A DNA stretch of 38,982 bases. Source: Pseudoalteromonas prydzensis (GTDB lineage Bacteria; Pseudomonadota; Gammaproteobacteria; Enterobacterales; Alteromonadaceae). The stretch spans positions 1 to 38,982 of the forward strand of contig NZ_DRGM01000048.1 in assembly GCF_011050055.1 (NCBI RefSeq), given 5' to 3'. The notes beneath the pieces were generated by a model. That model was given only the letters and a program-made list of their open reading frames with translations. It had not been told where the DNA came from and did no database searches. Each line of letters opens with the position of its first letter. Within the stretch, counting starts at the first letter, position 1. Made by a program: the position numbers and the translations under genes. Below, in pieces: positions 17,796 through 27,190 of the stretch.

Positions 17796-18563
17796 ATGAA
17801 AAAAATACATAGCTTAATTCGCGAGGGGAAACTTACTGATGCATTATCTTGTTGTGCTACAGAGCTTCAAGATGAGCCATTAAACTTTGATATCAGAAGT
17901 ATTTACGCCGAATTACTTTGCATAAATGGTGAACTTGAAAAAGCCGATAAACAGCTAGATTTCATGGTACAAAAAAATCCAGAATTTGCAGTAGGTGCAG
18001 TAAATTTAAGGCACTTAATTCGTGCTCAGCAATCTCGTGTAGATTTTTATCAAGGTAAAGGCATTCCTAAGTTATTTCATGATGCGAATGAGTTAGACAC
18101 ACTATTTTTGAAAATGCATGTTGCTCTGTTAGAAGGCTCAACTGACGAAGCAGCTCAGTTAGCTCAAGAGATGGAGTCTTTAAGAGTTAGCACAGACGAG
18201 GCATCAACAAGAGATCTCGATGATTGCTTAAGCCCGTACCTAGAGGTTTTAGGTACTAATGGTGAGTTTTATCTAGCAAACTTTAACGAAATTGAATCGT
18301 TAAAAATGGAGCCAGTAGAATCTTTATTAGAAAGTATTTGGTTACGTGTTGAAATTACAATTAAAGATGGTCCATCAGGTACAGCTCATTTACCACTTGT
18401 TTATATTAACTCTGAATCGGAGCTTGAAAAGCTAGGTCAAGTGTCTGACTGGGTTGAGTTAAAAGATGAATTTATTATAGGTAAGGGCATGAAAATGCTG
18501 TTTGTTGATGATGAGGCTATCACCATCCCAAATTTAAAAATAAGCTCACTTGAAACAGCATAA
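17796..18563 (+). CDS. tagJ: T6SS accessory protein TagJ (ImpE/HsiE family)
   Basis: A 255-residue protein starting MKKIHSLIREGKLTDALSCC, with TPR-like helices in the first 100 residues (LNFDIRSIYAELLCINGELEKADKQLD) and a beta-containing C-terminal half with WLRVEITIKDG-type strands and LPLVYINS. This is the ImpE/SciE/TagJ family. In P. aeruginosa the orthologue HsiE1 binds the N-terminal helix of the small sheath subunit TssB, and TagJ occurs with particular ClpV classes. It begins two bases after the second TssC-like gene, with ATAAAGGAA overlapping that stop as ribosome site. Confidence 0.87.
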   Translation: MKKIHSLIREGKLTDALSCCATELQDEPLNFDIRSIYAELLCINGELEKADKQLDFMVQKNPEFAVGAVNLRHLIRAQQSRVDFYQGKGIPKLFHDANELDTLFLKMHVALLEGSTDEAAQLAQEMESLRVSTDEASTRDLDDCLSPYLEVLGTNGEFYLANFNEIESLKMEPVESLLESIWLRVEITIKDGPSGTAHLPLVYINSESELEKLGQVSDWVELKDEFIIGKGMKMLFVDDEAITIPNLKISSLETA

Positions 18564-18580
18564 TTTAAGCTTAAGCAACC

Positions 18581-19066
18581 ATGATAGAGCATAAACAACA
18601 GCTTCAAGCATCCATTATAGATAGGCTCATTGACGATGAGCCCGACTTCCAGGATGCGCCATCACGTACCGAAGGCATCACTATTAGTGAGCTTAGAAAA
18701 AACGTGCGCAGAGATATAGAAGCTTTGCTAAATGCTCGAATTCAATGGCATACATGGCCAACTCAATACACCGAGCTGGCTACTTCATGTTTGTCTTATG
18801 GTTTACCTGACTTTTCGAGTATGTCTGTAAGCTCTCACGAAGGGCGCGCATTACTGTGCGAAACCGTCAGAAATACAATTTTAAAATTTGAGCCACGGTT
18901 TCTTGAAGTTGAAGTGTTCACTGACGAAGAAGTACCTTTAAATAGAGTATTAAATTTAAGAATAAATGCGCTTTTATACGCCGATCCTGAGCCAGAATTT
19001 ATTAGTTTTGATTCAGAAGTAGAGCCCGTGAACTTGGGTATGAAGATTATTGAGGCATCATTATGA
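18581..19066 (+). CDS. tssE: T6SS baseplate protein TssE (gp25-like)
   Basis: A 161-residue gp25-like wedge protein. The signature region ELRKNVRRDIEALLNAR (about 34-50) is the conserved helix of TssE with its basic residues, followed by SCLSYGLPDFSS and FEPRFLEVEV. It connects the inner baseplate to the first sheath ring. The stop overlaps the tssF start by four bases (ATGA), as do tssF and tssG, so the three wedge proteins are translationally coupled. Confidence 0.93.
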   Translation: MIEHKQQLQASIIDRLIDDEPDFQDAPSRTEGITISELRKNVRRDIEALLNARIQWHTWPTQYTELATSCLSYGLPDFSSMSVSSHEGRALLCETVRNTILKFEPRFLEVEVFTDEEVPLNRVLNLRINALLYADPEPEFISFDSEVEPVNLGMKIIEASL

Positions 19067-20889
19067 ACGATGAGTTATTGAAGTATTACAATCGTGAATT
19101 AGCATTTGTGCGTCATCTAGGTAAAGACTTTGCTGAAAAATATCCAAAAGTTGCAGGGCGTTTAAAGTTAAGTGAAGATCATATTGAAGACCCTCATGTC
19201 TCAAGATTAATAGAATCTTTTGCATTTTTAACTGCCAATATAAGGCAAAAGCTCGACGATAGTTTCCCGGAGTTAACGGATGCTTTGCTAGGGCAAATGC
19301 TACCAGATTACCAAGCGCCAATTCCATCAATGTCAGTTGTTAAGCTCGAAGCTGAGAACTTATCTACGGCAGGTGTGGTTATACCAAAGGCAAGTGAAGT
19401 AGAAACTAACGTTGACTCAATGAAGCAATGTAAATTTCAAACGTGTTATGAAACCTACCTTTGGCCTGTCGAAATAACAAATGTGCAATTTGATAATAGC
19501 CCATTTGTAGCGCCCAAGCCTCGCTGGCACGAAAAAGCAAAATCTATTTTCAAAATAGAATTAACAGGTGAGTATAAAGGGGTTTCGCTTGCAGAAACTG
19601 GCCTTGAAAAATTACGAATTTTTATAAATGGCCAATGGCATCATACACTTAAAGTTTACGAACTACTGTTCAAACATAGTATTGGTATTGCTATAAACAA
19701 TGGCGATGAAGGTATTCGATATCTGTCAAAAAGCCAATTAAAAGCAGTGGGCTTTGATTCTAACGAAGCAGTGGTCCCTTATTCGCAGCGCTCATCTGCC
19801 GGATATCGTTTGCTCGTCGAAAACTTTACTTTTCCTGAGAAGTTTAGGTTTTTTGAGCTTGAAGGCATTCTTTCATCACTCCCTAAGCAATCTAATAAAT
19901 GTAGTATTTATATTTACCTAGATACTGAATCTGCTGAGCTTGAAAAGCAAGTAGATAAAGATATGTTCTTATTAGGCTGTACACCAATAATAAACTTATT
20001 TGAACAAGAGCTTGAGCCAATACGACCTGAGATCAGTGAATATGAATATCAGTTAACACCACGTTATATGGACTCGGAAATATCAGAAGTAATTGGTATA
20101 TCGGAAGTTATTGCATTTGACCATAAGGGCAATAAACAAATTGTTTCGCCTTTTTATGGTCAAACACATCCTAAATATCACGGACATGATGATTTGTTTT
20201 GGCATATTCGTCGAGAAACTGCCTCTTGGGCTGGCGGTTATGTAGAGTCAGGTACCGAAACATTTTTATCGCTAGTTGATGCTACTTTTGAAAACAGTGC
20301 TATGGAATATGGTGACGGAAACTCTGTACTTACTGTGCGCGCAAATTGTAGTAATCGTAACCTACCGGCAAGCATGCCATTTGGTGATGATGAACTTGGT
20401 TTATTAATGCCTGAGCGCGGCGATGTAATTAAAAAAATTAGATGTTTAACGCCATTTACTCATGCAGTGAGACCTATATTAGCTGATGCAACACGGTGGC
20501 AGTTAGTTAATCATTTAACGCTTGATACCTTTAGTGGTGAAGACGCATGTAATAAGCTTAAAGAAGTTTTACGTTTATACGATTTTAGAGCATCGCCACA
20601 AACTAAGGGTATGATAGATAATATTTATAGAGTGGTAATAGAGCCCTCAACAGCCCGTGTTATTCAAAAAGGTAAAGTAAGCTTTGCCACAGGCAGCGAA
20701 ATAGAAATTACATTTGCTAACGATGATTTTTCTGGCAGCGGGATGTTTTTCTTTGCATCAATACTTGATCACTTTTTTGCTCAATTTGCAGCAATAAATA
20801 GCTACACACGTTTAAGCTTAAGGCTTAAAGAGCAAGAACAAATTTATTTTCAATGGCCTGCAAGAGTGGGTGACAGTCCATTATTATGA
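19063..20889 (+). CDS. tssF: T6SS baseplate protein TssF
   Basis: A 608-residue TssF (VasA/ImpG family). The start LLKYYNRELAFVRHLGKDFAE is diagnostic, followed by a FAFLTANIRQKLDDSFPEL segment (about 51-69) and the conserved DYQAPIPSM. In the baseplate two TssF copies embrace one TssG. Length is normal. It overlaps tssE by four bases and tssG by four. Confidence 0.95.
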   Translation: MNDELLKYYNRELAFVRHLGKDFAEKYPKVAGRLKLSEDHIEDPHVSRLIESFAFLTANIRQKLDDSFPELTDALLGQMLPDYQAPIPSMSVVKLEAENLSTAGVVIPKASEVETNVDSMKQCKFQTCYETYLWPVEITNVQFDNSPFVAPKPRWHEKAKSIFKIELTGEYKGVSLAETGLEKLRIFINGQWHHTLKVYELLFKHSIGIAINNGDEGIRYLSKSQLKAVGFDSNEAVVPYSQRSSAGYRLLVENFTFPEKFRFFELEGILSSLPKQSNKCSIYIYLDTESAELEKQVDKDMFLLGCTPIINLFEQELEPIRPEISEYEYQLTPRYMDSEISEVIGISEVIAFDHKGNKQIVSPFYGQTHPKYHGHDDLFWHIRRETASWAGGYVESGTETFLSLVDATFENSAMEYGDGNSVLTVRANCSNRNLPASMPFGDDELGLLMPERGDVIKKIRCLTPFTHAVRPILADATRWQLVNHLTLDTFSGEDACNKLKEVLRLYDFRASPQTKGMIDNIYRVVIEPSTARVIQKGKVSFATGSEIEITFANDDFSGSGMFFFASILDHFFAQFAAINSYTRLSLRLKEQEQIYFQWPARVGDSPLL

Positions 20890-21875
20890 TTAAGCAAATA
20901 ATCTCACAAGCTTCTCAAATTGATTTTTATAAAGCTGTTTTCATAATTGAAAATCAGCTCAAAAAGCGCGGCTTAGATTATCGACATGTCGGTTACGACA
21001 GTAATCCAAAGCAAGAGTTGATTAAGTTTACAGCTACCCAAAAGTTTGGCTATCCAGGTAATGCAATTACCAAATTAGAAGAAATAGGTTTCGAAGACGG
21101 TATGCATAAAGTAAATATGCAGGTTTCTTTTATGGGGCTAACGGGTTGTTCAGGCGCTTTACCCCAGTTTTATAGCGAACTCGTGATGCAGCGTTTGCGC
21201 TATAAAGATACAACCATGCGTGACTTTTACGACATGTTTAATCATCGTTTAATCTCACTGTATTACCGTGCTTGGAAAAAATATAAACCATCGCTTAATC
21301 ACGTAAATAAAGATAGAAACAGAGATCCTTATACACAAATACTGGGTCTATTAAGTGGTGGTTACAACGAACACCAACTGCATTTTTCGGGTTTATATAG
21401 CCGTAAAATTAGAAATGCATTTGATTTAAAAAATGTACTTTCGTCATACTTAGGCTGTGAAGTATCAATTAAACAAATGGTTGGCCAATGGCACGAGCTA
21501 AAAGAGCAAGAACAAACCCGTTTAGCAAGCCAAGCATTATATGAAGGCCAGCACGCCCGTTTAGGCGTTGATACCATGATTGGAAATAAAGTATGGGACG
21601 TATCTTCTAATATCGAAATTCACATAAAATCAGATGATCCAGATAAAGCAAAACAACTTTTGCCCAAAGGTCCGCTTTTCGAAATCGCGAATAAAATAAC
21701 AAAAGACTATGTTGGAAATGCCATTAACTTTCGCTTAGTCATTGAGTCAAATTTTCAAAATTTAGGTGCCGCTAAACTTTCAAAAAATGAGTGTCAGTTA
21801 GGTGCCAATAGCTTCTTATCTGTACAAGATAACAAATTAAAATCTAACCCTACTAAGTTATCGTTTAAGGGATAA
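20886..21875 (+). CDS. tssG: T6SS baseplate protein TssG
   Basis: A 329-residue TssG (VasB/ImpH family). Signatures are the early Phe/Tyr helix (IDFYKAVFIIE), NMQVSFMGLTGCSGALPQFYSE (about 76-97), and RDFYDMFNHRLISLYYRAWKKYK (about 111-133). Together with TssF, TssE and TssK it forms the wedge. Translation is coupled to tssF by an ATGA overlap. AAAGGA follows the stop as ribosome site for clpV. Confidence 0.95.
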   Translation: MIKQIISQASQIDFYKAVFIIENQLKKRGLDYRHVGYDSNPKQELIKFTATQKFGYPGNAITKLEEIGFEDGMHKVNMQVSFMGLTGCSGALPQFYSELVMQRLRYKDTTMRDFYDMFNHRLISLYYRAWKKYKPSLNHVNKDRNRDPYTQILGLLSGGYNEHQLHFSGLYSRKIRNAFDLKNVLSSYLGCEVSIKQMVGQWHELKEQEQTRLASQALYEGQHARLGVDTMIGNKVWDVSSNIEIHIKSDDPDKAKQLLPKGPLFEIANKITKDYVGNAINFRLVIESNFQNLGAAKLSKNECQLGANSFLSVQDNKLKSNPTKLSFKG

Positions 21876-21897
21876 TTAAAATTAAAAGGAAAAAAGT

Positions 21898-24501
21898 ATG
21901 TCTTCGATGACACTGAATAAACTAGTTGAAAAACTGAGTCCTGATTGCAGAAAAAGCCTAGAAGGTGCTGTTGCTATATGTAATAGCCGCAGTCATTTCA
22001 CGGTTGAACTTGAGCATTGGCTACTTTCAATGATTGAGCAGCAACTAGATGACGTTAGACTGATTTTTGGCTCATTCGATATAGATATTGATAAAGTTCA
22101 GCAGGATTTAAATCAATCATTAGAGTCGTTTAAAACGGGTAGTGAGTCATCTCCTAGTTTGTCAGTGCATGTAACCAGTCTCCTCAAGCAATCATGGTTA
22201 AGTACTAGTATTGAGTTTACAGATAATCAAATTCGTAGTGCATATGTTATTTATACCCTTACCAAAGACGATACATTATCCAGCTTAGTAACACGTTGTA
22301 GTAAGTTATTTAATAAAATAGAACCAGGTCAATTGCTTCATGCATGGCCTGAAATCGTTGCGCAATCTCAAGAGCGTAACCATTCAGTACAAAATGCGTC
22401 GACTCAGGCAAATGCTGGCTCTAAAACCCCAAGCTTAGATCAATTCACTGTTGATTTAACTGCCCAAGCACTCGCTGGAAAAATCGACCCTATTCTAGGT
22501 CGTGACTTCGAAATTCGCCAAATGGTTGACATTTTAACAAGGCGTCGTCAAAACAACCCAATTTTAACTGGTGAAGCAGGTGTAGGTAAAACAGCAGTTG
22601 TTGAAGGGCTCGCGTTAAGAATTGCTCAAAAAGATGTACCGGCTGTATTACAAAATGTAAAAATTCACAGTTTAGATTTAGCACTACTACAAGCTGGTGC
22701 GGGTATGAAAGGTGAATTCGAAAATCGCCTCAAATCGCTTATCAACGAAGTAAAAAATGCGGTAAATCCGGTTGTTTTGTTTATTGATGAAGCACATACC
22801 ATGATTGGTAGCGGTGGTGCAGCGGGTCAAAATGATGCGGCAAACCTATTAAAGCCCGCTTTAGCACGTGGTGAATTACGCACAATAGCGGCGACTACTT
22901 GGGCTGAATACAAAAAGTTTTTTGAGAAAGACGCTGCATTAACGCGCCGATTCCAAGTTGTAAAAGTTGAAGAGCCAACGCCCGAAAAAGCCGTAGCTAT
23001 GTTACGTGGCTTAGTGCCGGTAATGGAAAAGCATCACAAGGTGTTTATCTCTGAGCAAGCACTTGAAGGCGCAGTGCATTTATCTCATCGTTATATTACG
23101 GCTAGACAATTGCCAGACAAAGCTGTGGCGCTATTAGATACAGCTTGTGCACGTGTTGCAATGAGCCAAGCATCTACTCCAAATACTATTGAGCAGCTTG
23201 TAAATCGCTTAAGCGAAATAGAAACACAAGTAAAAATGCTTAATAGAGAACAAAAAACAGGTTTAGATCACGCAGAGCAGTTAGACACTTTAAAAGCAGA
23301 GCTTATTACAATTGAAGAGCAATTAGAGCCTTTAAAAGCGCAATTTAAAACTGAAAAAGAAATAGTCGCTGAGCTTAATCAAGCGTTAGAGCTTATTAAC
23401 TCACAAGATGAAGAGTCATCTCAAGAAGTACTCAATAAGCTTAGAGCTAGTAAAGAAAAACTAGCCGCTTTTGAACATAATATGGTGCATTGGCAAGTCA
23501 ACGAGGAGCTAATTGCACAAGTTATTTCAGATTGGACGGGTATTCCTGTTGGTAAAATGCATGAAGATGAAATTCATGGGATTTTAAATTTAGCCACACA
23601 AATGAAGCAACGCGTTGTAGGGCAAGACCATTCTCTTGATTTAATAGCTAAAGTTGTTCAAACATCGCGTGCTCAGCTAGCAGATGAAAGCCGCCCTAAT
23701 GGTATATTTATGTTAGCTGGGCCGAGCGGTGTAGGTAAAACCGAAACAGCTCTATCACTTGCTCAAGAAGTATATGGCAGTGAAGACAACGTTACCGTAA
23801 TTAATATGTCTGAGTTCAAAGAAGAACATAAAGTGTCTTTATTACTTGGCTCACCCCCAGGATACGTAGGTTACGGTGAAGGTGGCATATTAACCGAAGC
23901 GGTAAGAAGAAAACCATACAGTGTTGTACTTTTAGATGAAATGGAAAAAGCCCATCCCGGTGTGCAAGATATTTTCTATCAAGTGTTTGATAAAGGTACA
24001 ATTAAAGACGGTGAAGGCCGCGATATCGATTTTAAGAATACAATTATAATTATGACCTCAAACGTGGGTACAGACACCACAATGAGTTTATTTGAAGACG
24101 AAGAAAGTAAACCGAGTATTAAGGGTTTATTAAAGGCATTACAAGATGATTTACTCGCGTCATTTAAACCTGCGTTTTTAGGGCGTATTAATGTAATACC
24201 TTATATACCGTTAAGTGATGATATTCTTACTGAAATTGCAGCTATTCAAATAAACAAAATAATTAAACGAGTTAAAAAGCACTACAATGCAGAGCTAACT
24301 TATAATAATGATGTAATTGAGTATATTATTGCTAATTGTCAAAATGCAGGCTCAGGCGCACGTAATATTCACACTATACTGCAAAACAGAGTGCTGCCAT
24401 TATTGTCTGAAGTTTTACTTTCTAGCATGATTGAAGACAAAGAAATTAATAGTATATCGTTATTAATAAAAGATAATGAATTTGAACTAGAGCTGAATTA
24501 A
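21898..24501 (+). CDS. clpV: T6SS sheath-recycling ATPase ClpV (TssH)
   Basis: An 867-residue AAA+ unfoldase that disassembles contracted sheath. The N-terminal domain (about 1-160) binds the sheath. AAA-1 has Walker A GEAGVGKT at 225-232 and Walker B with Asp297-Glu298; a coiled-coil middle domain lies at about 415-525; AAA-2 has Walker A GPSGVGKT at 608-615 and Walker B with Asp680-Glu681. All motifs are intact, and no ClpP-binding loop is expected in this family. The strong AAAAGGAAAAAA site precedes the ATG. It is the last gene of the second operon; only an AT-rich weak stem follows before the hcp promoter. Confidence 0.95.
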   Translation: MSSMTLNKLVEKLSPDCRKSLEGAVAICNSRSHFTVELEHWLLSMIEQQLDDVRLIFGSFDIDIDKVQQDLNQSLESFKTGSESSPSLSVHVTSLLKQSWLSTSIEFTDNQIRSAYVIYTLTKDDTLSSLVTRCSKLFNKIEPGQLLHAWPEIVAQSQERNHSVQNASTQANAGSKTPSLDQFTVDLTAQALAGKIDPILGRDFEIRQMVDILTRRRQNNPILTGEAGVGKTAVVEGLALRIAQKDVPAVLQNVKIHSLDLALLQAGAGMKGEFENRLKSLINEVKNAVNPVVLFIDEAHTMIGSGGAAGQNDAANLLKPALARGELRTIAATTWAEYKKFFEKDAALTRRFQVVKVEEPTPEKAVAMLRGLVPVMEKHHKVFISEQALEGAVHLSHRYITARQLPDKAVALLDTACARVAMSQASTPNTIEQLVNRLSEIETQVKMLNREQKTGLDHAEQLDTLKAELITIEEQLEPLKAQFKTEKEIVAELNQALELINSQDEESSQEVLNKLRASKEKLAAFEHNMVHWQVNEELIAQVISDWTGIPVGKMHEDEIHGILNLATQMKQRVVGQDHSLDLIAKVVQTSRAQLADESRPNGIFMLAGPSGVGKTETALSLAQEVYGSEDNVTVINMSEFKEEHKVSLLLGSPPGYVGYGEGGILTEAVRRKPYSVVLLDEMEKAHPGVQDIFYQVFDKGTIKDGEGRDIDFKNTIIIMTSNVGTDTTMSLFEDEESKPSIKGLLKALQDDLLASFKPAFLGRINVIPYIPLSDDILTEIAAIQINKIIKRVKKHYNAELTYNNDVIEYIIANCQNAGSGARNIHTILQNRVLPLLSEVLLSSMIEDKEINSISLLIKDNEFELELN

Positions 24502-24541
24502 AGATTAATTAAAGTTAATTTGAAATAACTTGTTATTAAGG

Positions 24542-24570
24542 TTGTTTCTTTAGTTTGAGGGCATTATAAT
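24542..24570 (+). promoter_or_regulatory. putative sigma-70 promoter of hcp
   Basis: TTGTTT (24542-24547) and a perfect TATAAT (24565-24570) lie exactly 17 bases apart. Transcription would start near 24577, giving hcp a leader of about 175 nt. I saw no sigma-54 type GG-N10-GC element, so an RpoN-dependent hcp promoter is not supported. Confidence 0.6.
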
Positions 24571-24576
24571 TTTGGT

Positions 24577-24751
24577 GCCTGATATCACTACATGGAATTT
24601 TTGAGACATTGTCTTCATCTAAGGAAAGGAATCAGAAGGCCTTTTCATTGCTGTATTAAAGATAATGGTTTCAAAGGAATTTTGGTATAAACCAAAGTAA
24701 AGAATCCAGTATTAATGGATAACATTGTTTAATAAAAAGGAGCATTATCGA
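24577..24751 (+). promoter_or_regulatory. hcp leader with GGA motifs (possible CsrA/RsmA sites)
   Basis: Between the predicted start and the hcp ATG there is no gene. GGA occurs at 24594, 24623, 24628, 24676, 24717 and 24739, the last within the ribosome site AAGGAG. The first is in ACATGGA (24590-24596), which matches the ACANGGA core bound by CsrA/RsmA proteins. Rsm control of T6SS is known in Pseudomonas; its action here is inference. Confidence 0.4.
24681..24696. repeat. inverted repeat in the hcp leader
   Basis: TTTGGT and ACCAAA are perfect 6-base arms around ATAA. In RNA this forms a small hairpin about 55 nt before the hcp start. TTTTGGT also occurs once at 24570-24576, at the predicted transcription start. 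It could be a DNA operator or an RNA element. Confidence 0.4.
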
Positions 24752-25231
24752 ATGCAAGCAAATACATATTTAAAATACGGTTCAATCAAAGGCGAAACTA
24801 CTGCTGAGTCTTTCAAAGATTTAATTACAGTTTTATCTCTTGATTGGAATGTAAGTCGTGAAATTAGCTCAGCTACTGGTACAGCGATGGACCGTGAGTC
24901 AAGCTCTACTCGTTTAGGCGATGTAACAATCACTAAACTTCAAGATAAAGCATCTCCGGATCTTTTCAAAGAAGCGACAATCGGTAAAGGTTTACCAGCT
25001 GTTTTCCATATCACTAAACAAGGTGATAAAGTTGAAGAAATCATGAAAATCGAACTTACAGATGCAATGATTTCTAGCTACTCAGTATCAGTACAAAACG
25101 ATCGTCCGATCGAAACAATCACTATCAGCTACACAGAAATGATGATGACTGTTACTCCAACAGACGACAAAAATAACATTACTGCTCCACTTGTATACGG
25201 TTACAGCGGTGTTAAAGGTCAACAAATGTAA
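24752..25231 (+). CDS. hcp: T6SS tail-tube protein Hcp
   Basis: A 159-residue tube protein that forms stacked hexameric rings and is exported. The ATG at 24752 (MQANTYLKYG) is chosen because AAGGAG lies nine bases upstream; the frame runs on to a TTG at 24725, but that has no ribosome site. Signatures: YLKYGSIKGET at the start, then DVTITKLQDKASPDLF (about 58-73), and ENDRP-like plus ITISYTEM strands toward the end. It is of the roughly 160-residue Hcp1-like class with no C-terminal effector extension. The gene has its own promoter and terminator, consistent with the high amounts of Hcp needed. Confidence 0.95.
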   Translation: MQANTYLKYGSIKGETTAESFKDLITVLSLDWNVSREISSATGTAMDRESSSTRLGDVTITKLQDKASPDLFKEATIGKGLPAVFHITKQGDKVEEIMKIELTDAMISSYSVSVQNDRPIETITISYTEMMMTVTPTDDKNNITAPLVYGYSGVKGQQM

Positions 25232-25251
25232 TATTTGTTACCTTCATAATG

Positions 25252-25279
25252 GCTCTGGGCATTGCTCAGAGCTTTTTTT
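25252..25279 (+). terminator. rho-independent terminator after hcp
   Basis: A 9-base stem (GCTCTGGGC paired with GCTCAGAGC, one G-T wobble) with an ATT loop is followed at once by seven T residues. It ends the hcp unit 20 bases after the stop, and only 26 bases before vgrG. Confidence 0.88.
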
Positions 25280-25305
25280 GATCTTTAGGACGGGAAAAGC
25301 AAGGA

Positions 25306-27183
25306 ATGCAAAAAGCAACACAAGATAAAAACGTAATTCAAATAAGCACCCCTGCTGGTAAAGATGCCCTCTATTTAACTCGTTTTGTTGCCCAGGAGGC
25401 AATGTCTGATTTATTTGTTATGTCTGCCAATATGTACACCATTGGAAAACAAATAGCACACGAAGATTTAGTTGGTAAACCTGTATCTATTAAAGTAAAG
25501 AATGCAGATGGCGGTGGTGAGCGTTACTACCACGGCATAGTCAGTCACTTGGTTTCAAACGGAAGCCGTACAGCAGATGTAGACGAACAAAAGAACTATA
25601 TCGACTATCAAGCCACCATAGTTCCTTTTGCAGCTTCTATGCGCAACCGTAAAAACAGCCGCATCTTTCAAAAGAAAACAATTAAAGAAATATTTGCTGA
25701 TTTATTTGGCCAACACAATGTTGCCTTTAGCGATAAAACAAGTAAGACCTATCCTAAGTACGAATATTGCGTTCAGTACCAAGAGTCCGATTTTGATTTT
25801 ATTCAGCGCCTATTTCAACAAGAAGGTATTTTTTACTTTTTTGAACACTCAAACAGTAGCCATACGCTTGTTTTAGCTGATGATATAACAGCCTATGAGG
25901 TGTGTGGTGAAGGTAAGGTTGTATTTTCAACTGGTCACTTAAGCGAATCGCATGTGTCGCGTTGGCAAGGTGGTTTAAGTATAGCCCCAGGTAGCTTCAA
26001 GCGTGTTGGTTATGATTTTAAACAGCCATCTCGATATCCTGATGGCGAGCAAGCAAACCCTGAACTTCCTACGCAGTCGGTCTCTGAGATTTTTGAATAC
26101 ACGGGCGAGCAAGAGTGCCACCCGCGTGCTGCTAATTTAGCGTCAGTACAATTAGAATCACTACAAAGAGACATGAAGCTTTCGAGTGGCCGCAGTGACT
26201 GTCGCTCATTTACGGTTGGTAAATTATTTAGTTTTAAAAAGCACGAAGACCCACGTCTTGAAGGTAAAACATTTGTTATTACCTCTATGATGACTTCAAT
26301 TACAGTACCCAACCAATCAGGTTCGCAGCAGTCATCGCTAGAAGAAGTTTATTCAAACCACTTTGAATGTGTACCAAAAGAAATTCCTTACAGAGCCCAA
26401 ATTAATAAGAAAAAACCTGTAATTAACGGTGTGCAAACAGCCATTGTAACCGGTGATAGCGCCGATGAAATAATGATTGACCAATTTGGACGCGTAAAAG
26501 TACAGTTTGATTGGGATCGTGAAGGTAAAAAAGATTCAAAAAGCTCATGTTGGATCCGCGTATCGCAAAATTGGGCAGGTAAAAAATGGGGCGCTTTTTT
26601 CTTCCCACGAGTTGGCCAAGAAGTCTTGGTTGATTTTATAAATGGCGACCCTGATCAACCCATAATAAGTGGGGCAGTGTATAACGCAGACTTAATGCCT
26701 CCGTACGCATTGCCTGCTGAAAAGACACAAAGCGGTATAAAAACCCGCTCTACAAAAGAAGGCGGGGCTGATAATTTTAACGAGCTTAGATTTGAAGATA
26801 AAAAAGGCAGCGAGCTTTTATATATTCAGGCAGAAAAAGACAAACAGCTATACGTTAAAAACGATCAAAATGACAAAACAGACAATGACCATAATGTTGA
26901 GATTGGCAACGACAGAAAAGTAGATATTGCTAACAACGACAGCCTTAAAGTTGCTAAAAATCGTATTGCCGAAATGGGCGACAACGATACTTTAAAAGTT
27001 GGTAAAACATTAAATATAGAAGCTGGTGATGAAATTATTATTAAAACAGGTTCAGCACAAATTAAAATGAGCAGTAGTGGTAATATAACTATCGAAGGTA
27101 CTAATATAGATATTAAAGGTAGTAATGTTAAAGTTGACGGCAGTGCTATAACTTTATCAGCCGGAATAATTAAATTAAATTAG
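25306..27183 (+). CDS. vgrG: T6SS spike protein VgrG
   Basis: A 625-residue spike. The gp27-like part covers about residues 1-365 (with RNYCVQYQESDFDFIQRLFQQEGIFYFF-type motif, here EYCVQYQESDFDF). The gp5-like OB fold at about 375-465 has DQFGRVKVQFDWD, CWIRVSQNWAGKKWG and PRVGQEVLVDFINGDPDQP. The needle, with DNDHNVEIGNDRK-type beta-helix repeats, reaches the C-terminus at about 625 with no added effector domain. AGGA sites lie upstream; the ATG is well placed. It starts the effector module, but the strong terminator after hcp leaves almost no room for a promoter. Confidence 0.95.
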   Translation: MQKATQDKNVIQISTPAGKDALYLTRFVAQEAMSDLFVMSANMYTIGKQIAHEDLVGKPVSIKVKNADGGGERYYHGIVSHLVSNGSRTADVDEQKNYIDYQATIVPFAASMRNRKNSRIFQKKTIKEIFADLFGQHNVAFSDKTSKTYPKYEYCVQYQESDFDFIQRLFQQEGIFYFFEHSNSSHTLVLADDITAYEVCGEGKVVFSTGHLSESHVSRWQGGLSIAPGSFKRVGYDFKQPSRYPDGEQANPELPTQSVSEIFEYTGEQECHPRAANLASVQLESLQRDMKLSSGRSDCRSFTVGKLFSFKKHEDPRLEGKTFVITSMMTSITVPNQSGSQQSSLEEVYSNHFECVPKEIPYRAQINKKKPVINGVQTAIVTGDSADEIMIDQFGRVKVQFDWDREGKKDSKSSCWIRVSQNWAGKKWGAFFFPRVGQEVLVDFINGDPDQPIISGAVYNADLMPPYALPAEKTQSGIKTRSTKEGGADNFNELRFEDKKGSELLYIQAEKDKQLYVKNDQNDKTDNDHNVEIGNDRKVDIANNDSLKVAKNRIAEMGDNDTLKVGKTLNIEAGDEIIIKTGSAQIKMSSSGNITIEGTNIDIKGSNVKVDGSAITLSAGIIKLN

Positions 27184-27190
27184 TGCAAAT

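Noticed and set aside
24502..24541. terminator after clpV
   Set aside because: AATAA-CTTG-TTATT is a five-base A-T stem without a T tract right after it; too weak to call.
24725..24751. TTG start upstream of hcp
   Set aside because: The extension would include the AAGGAG ribosome site itself; the ATG at 24752 begins the protein as Hcp proteins normally do.
24577..24751. sigma-54 promoter for hcp
   Set aside because: RpoN and VasH control hcp in some Vibrio, so I looked for GG-N10-GC spacing; none fits well and no VasH-type activator is in the window.
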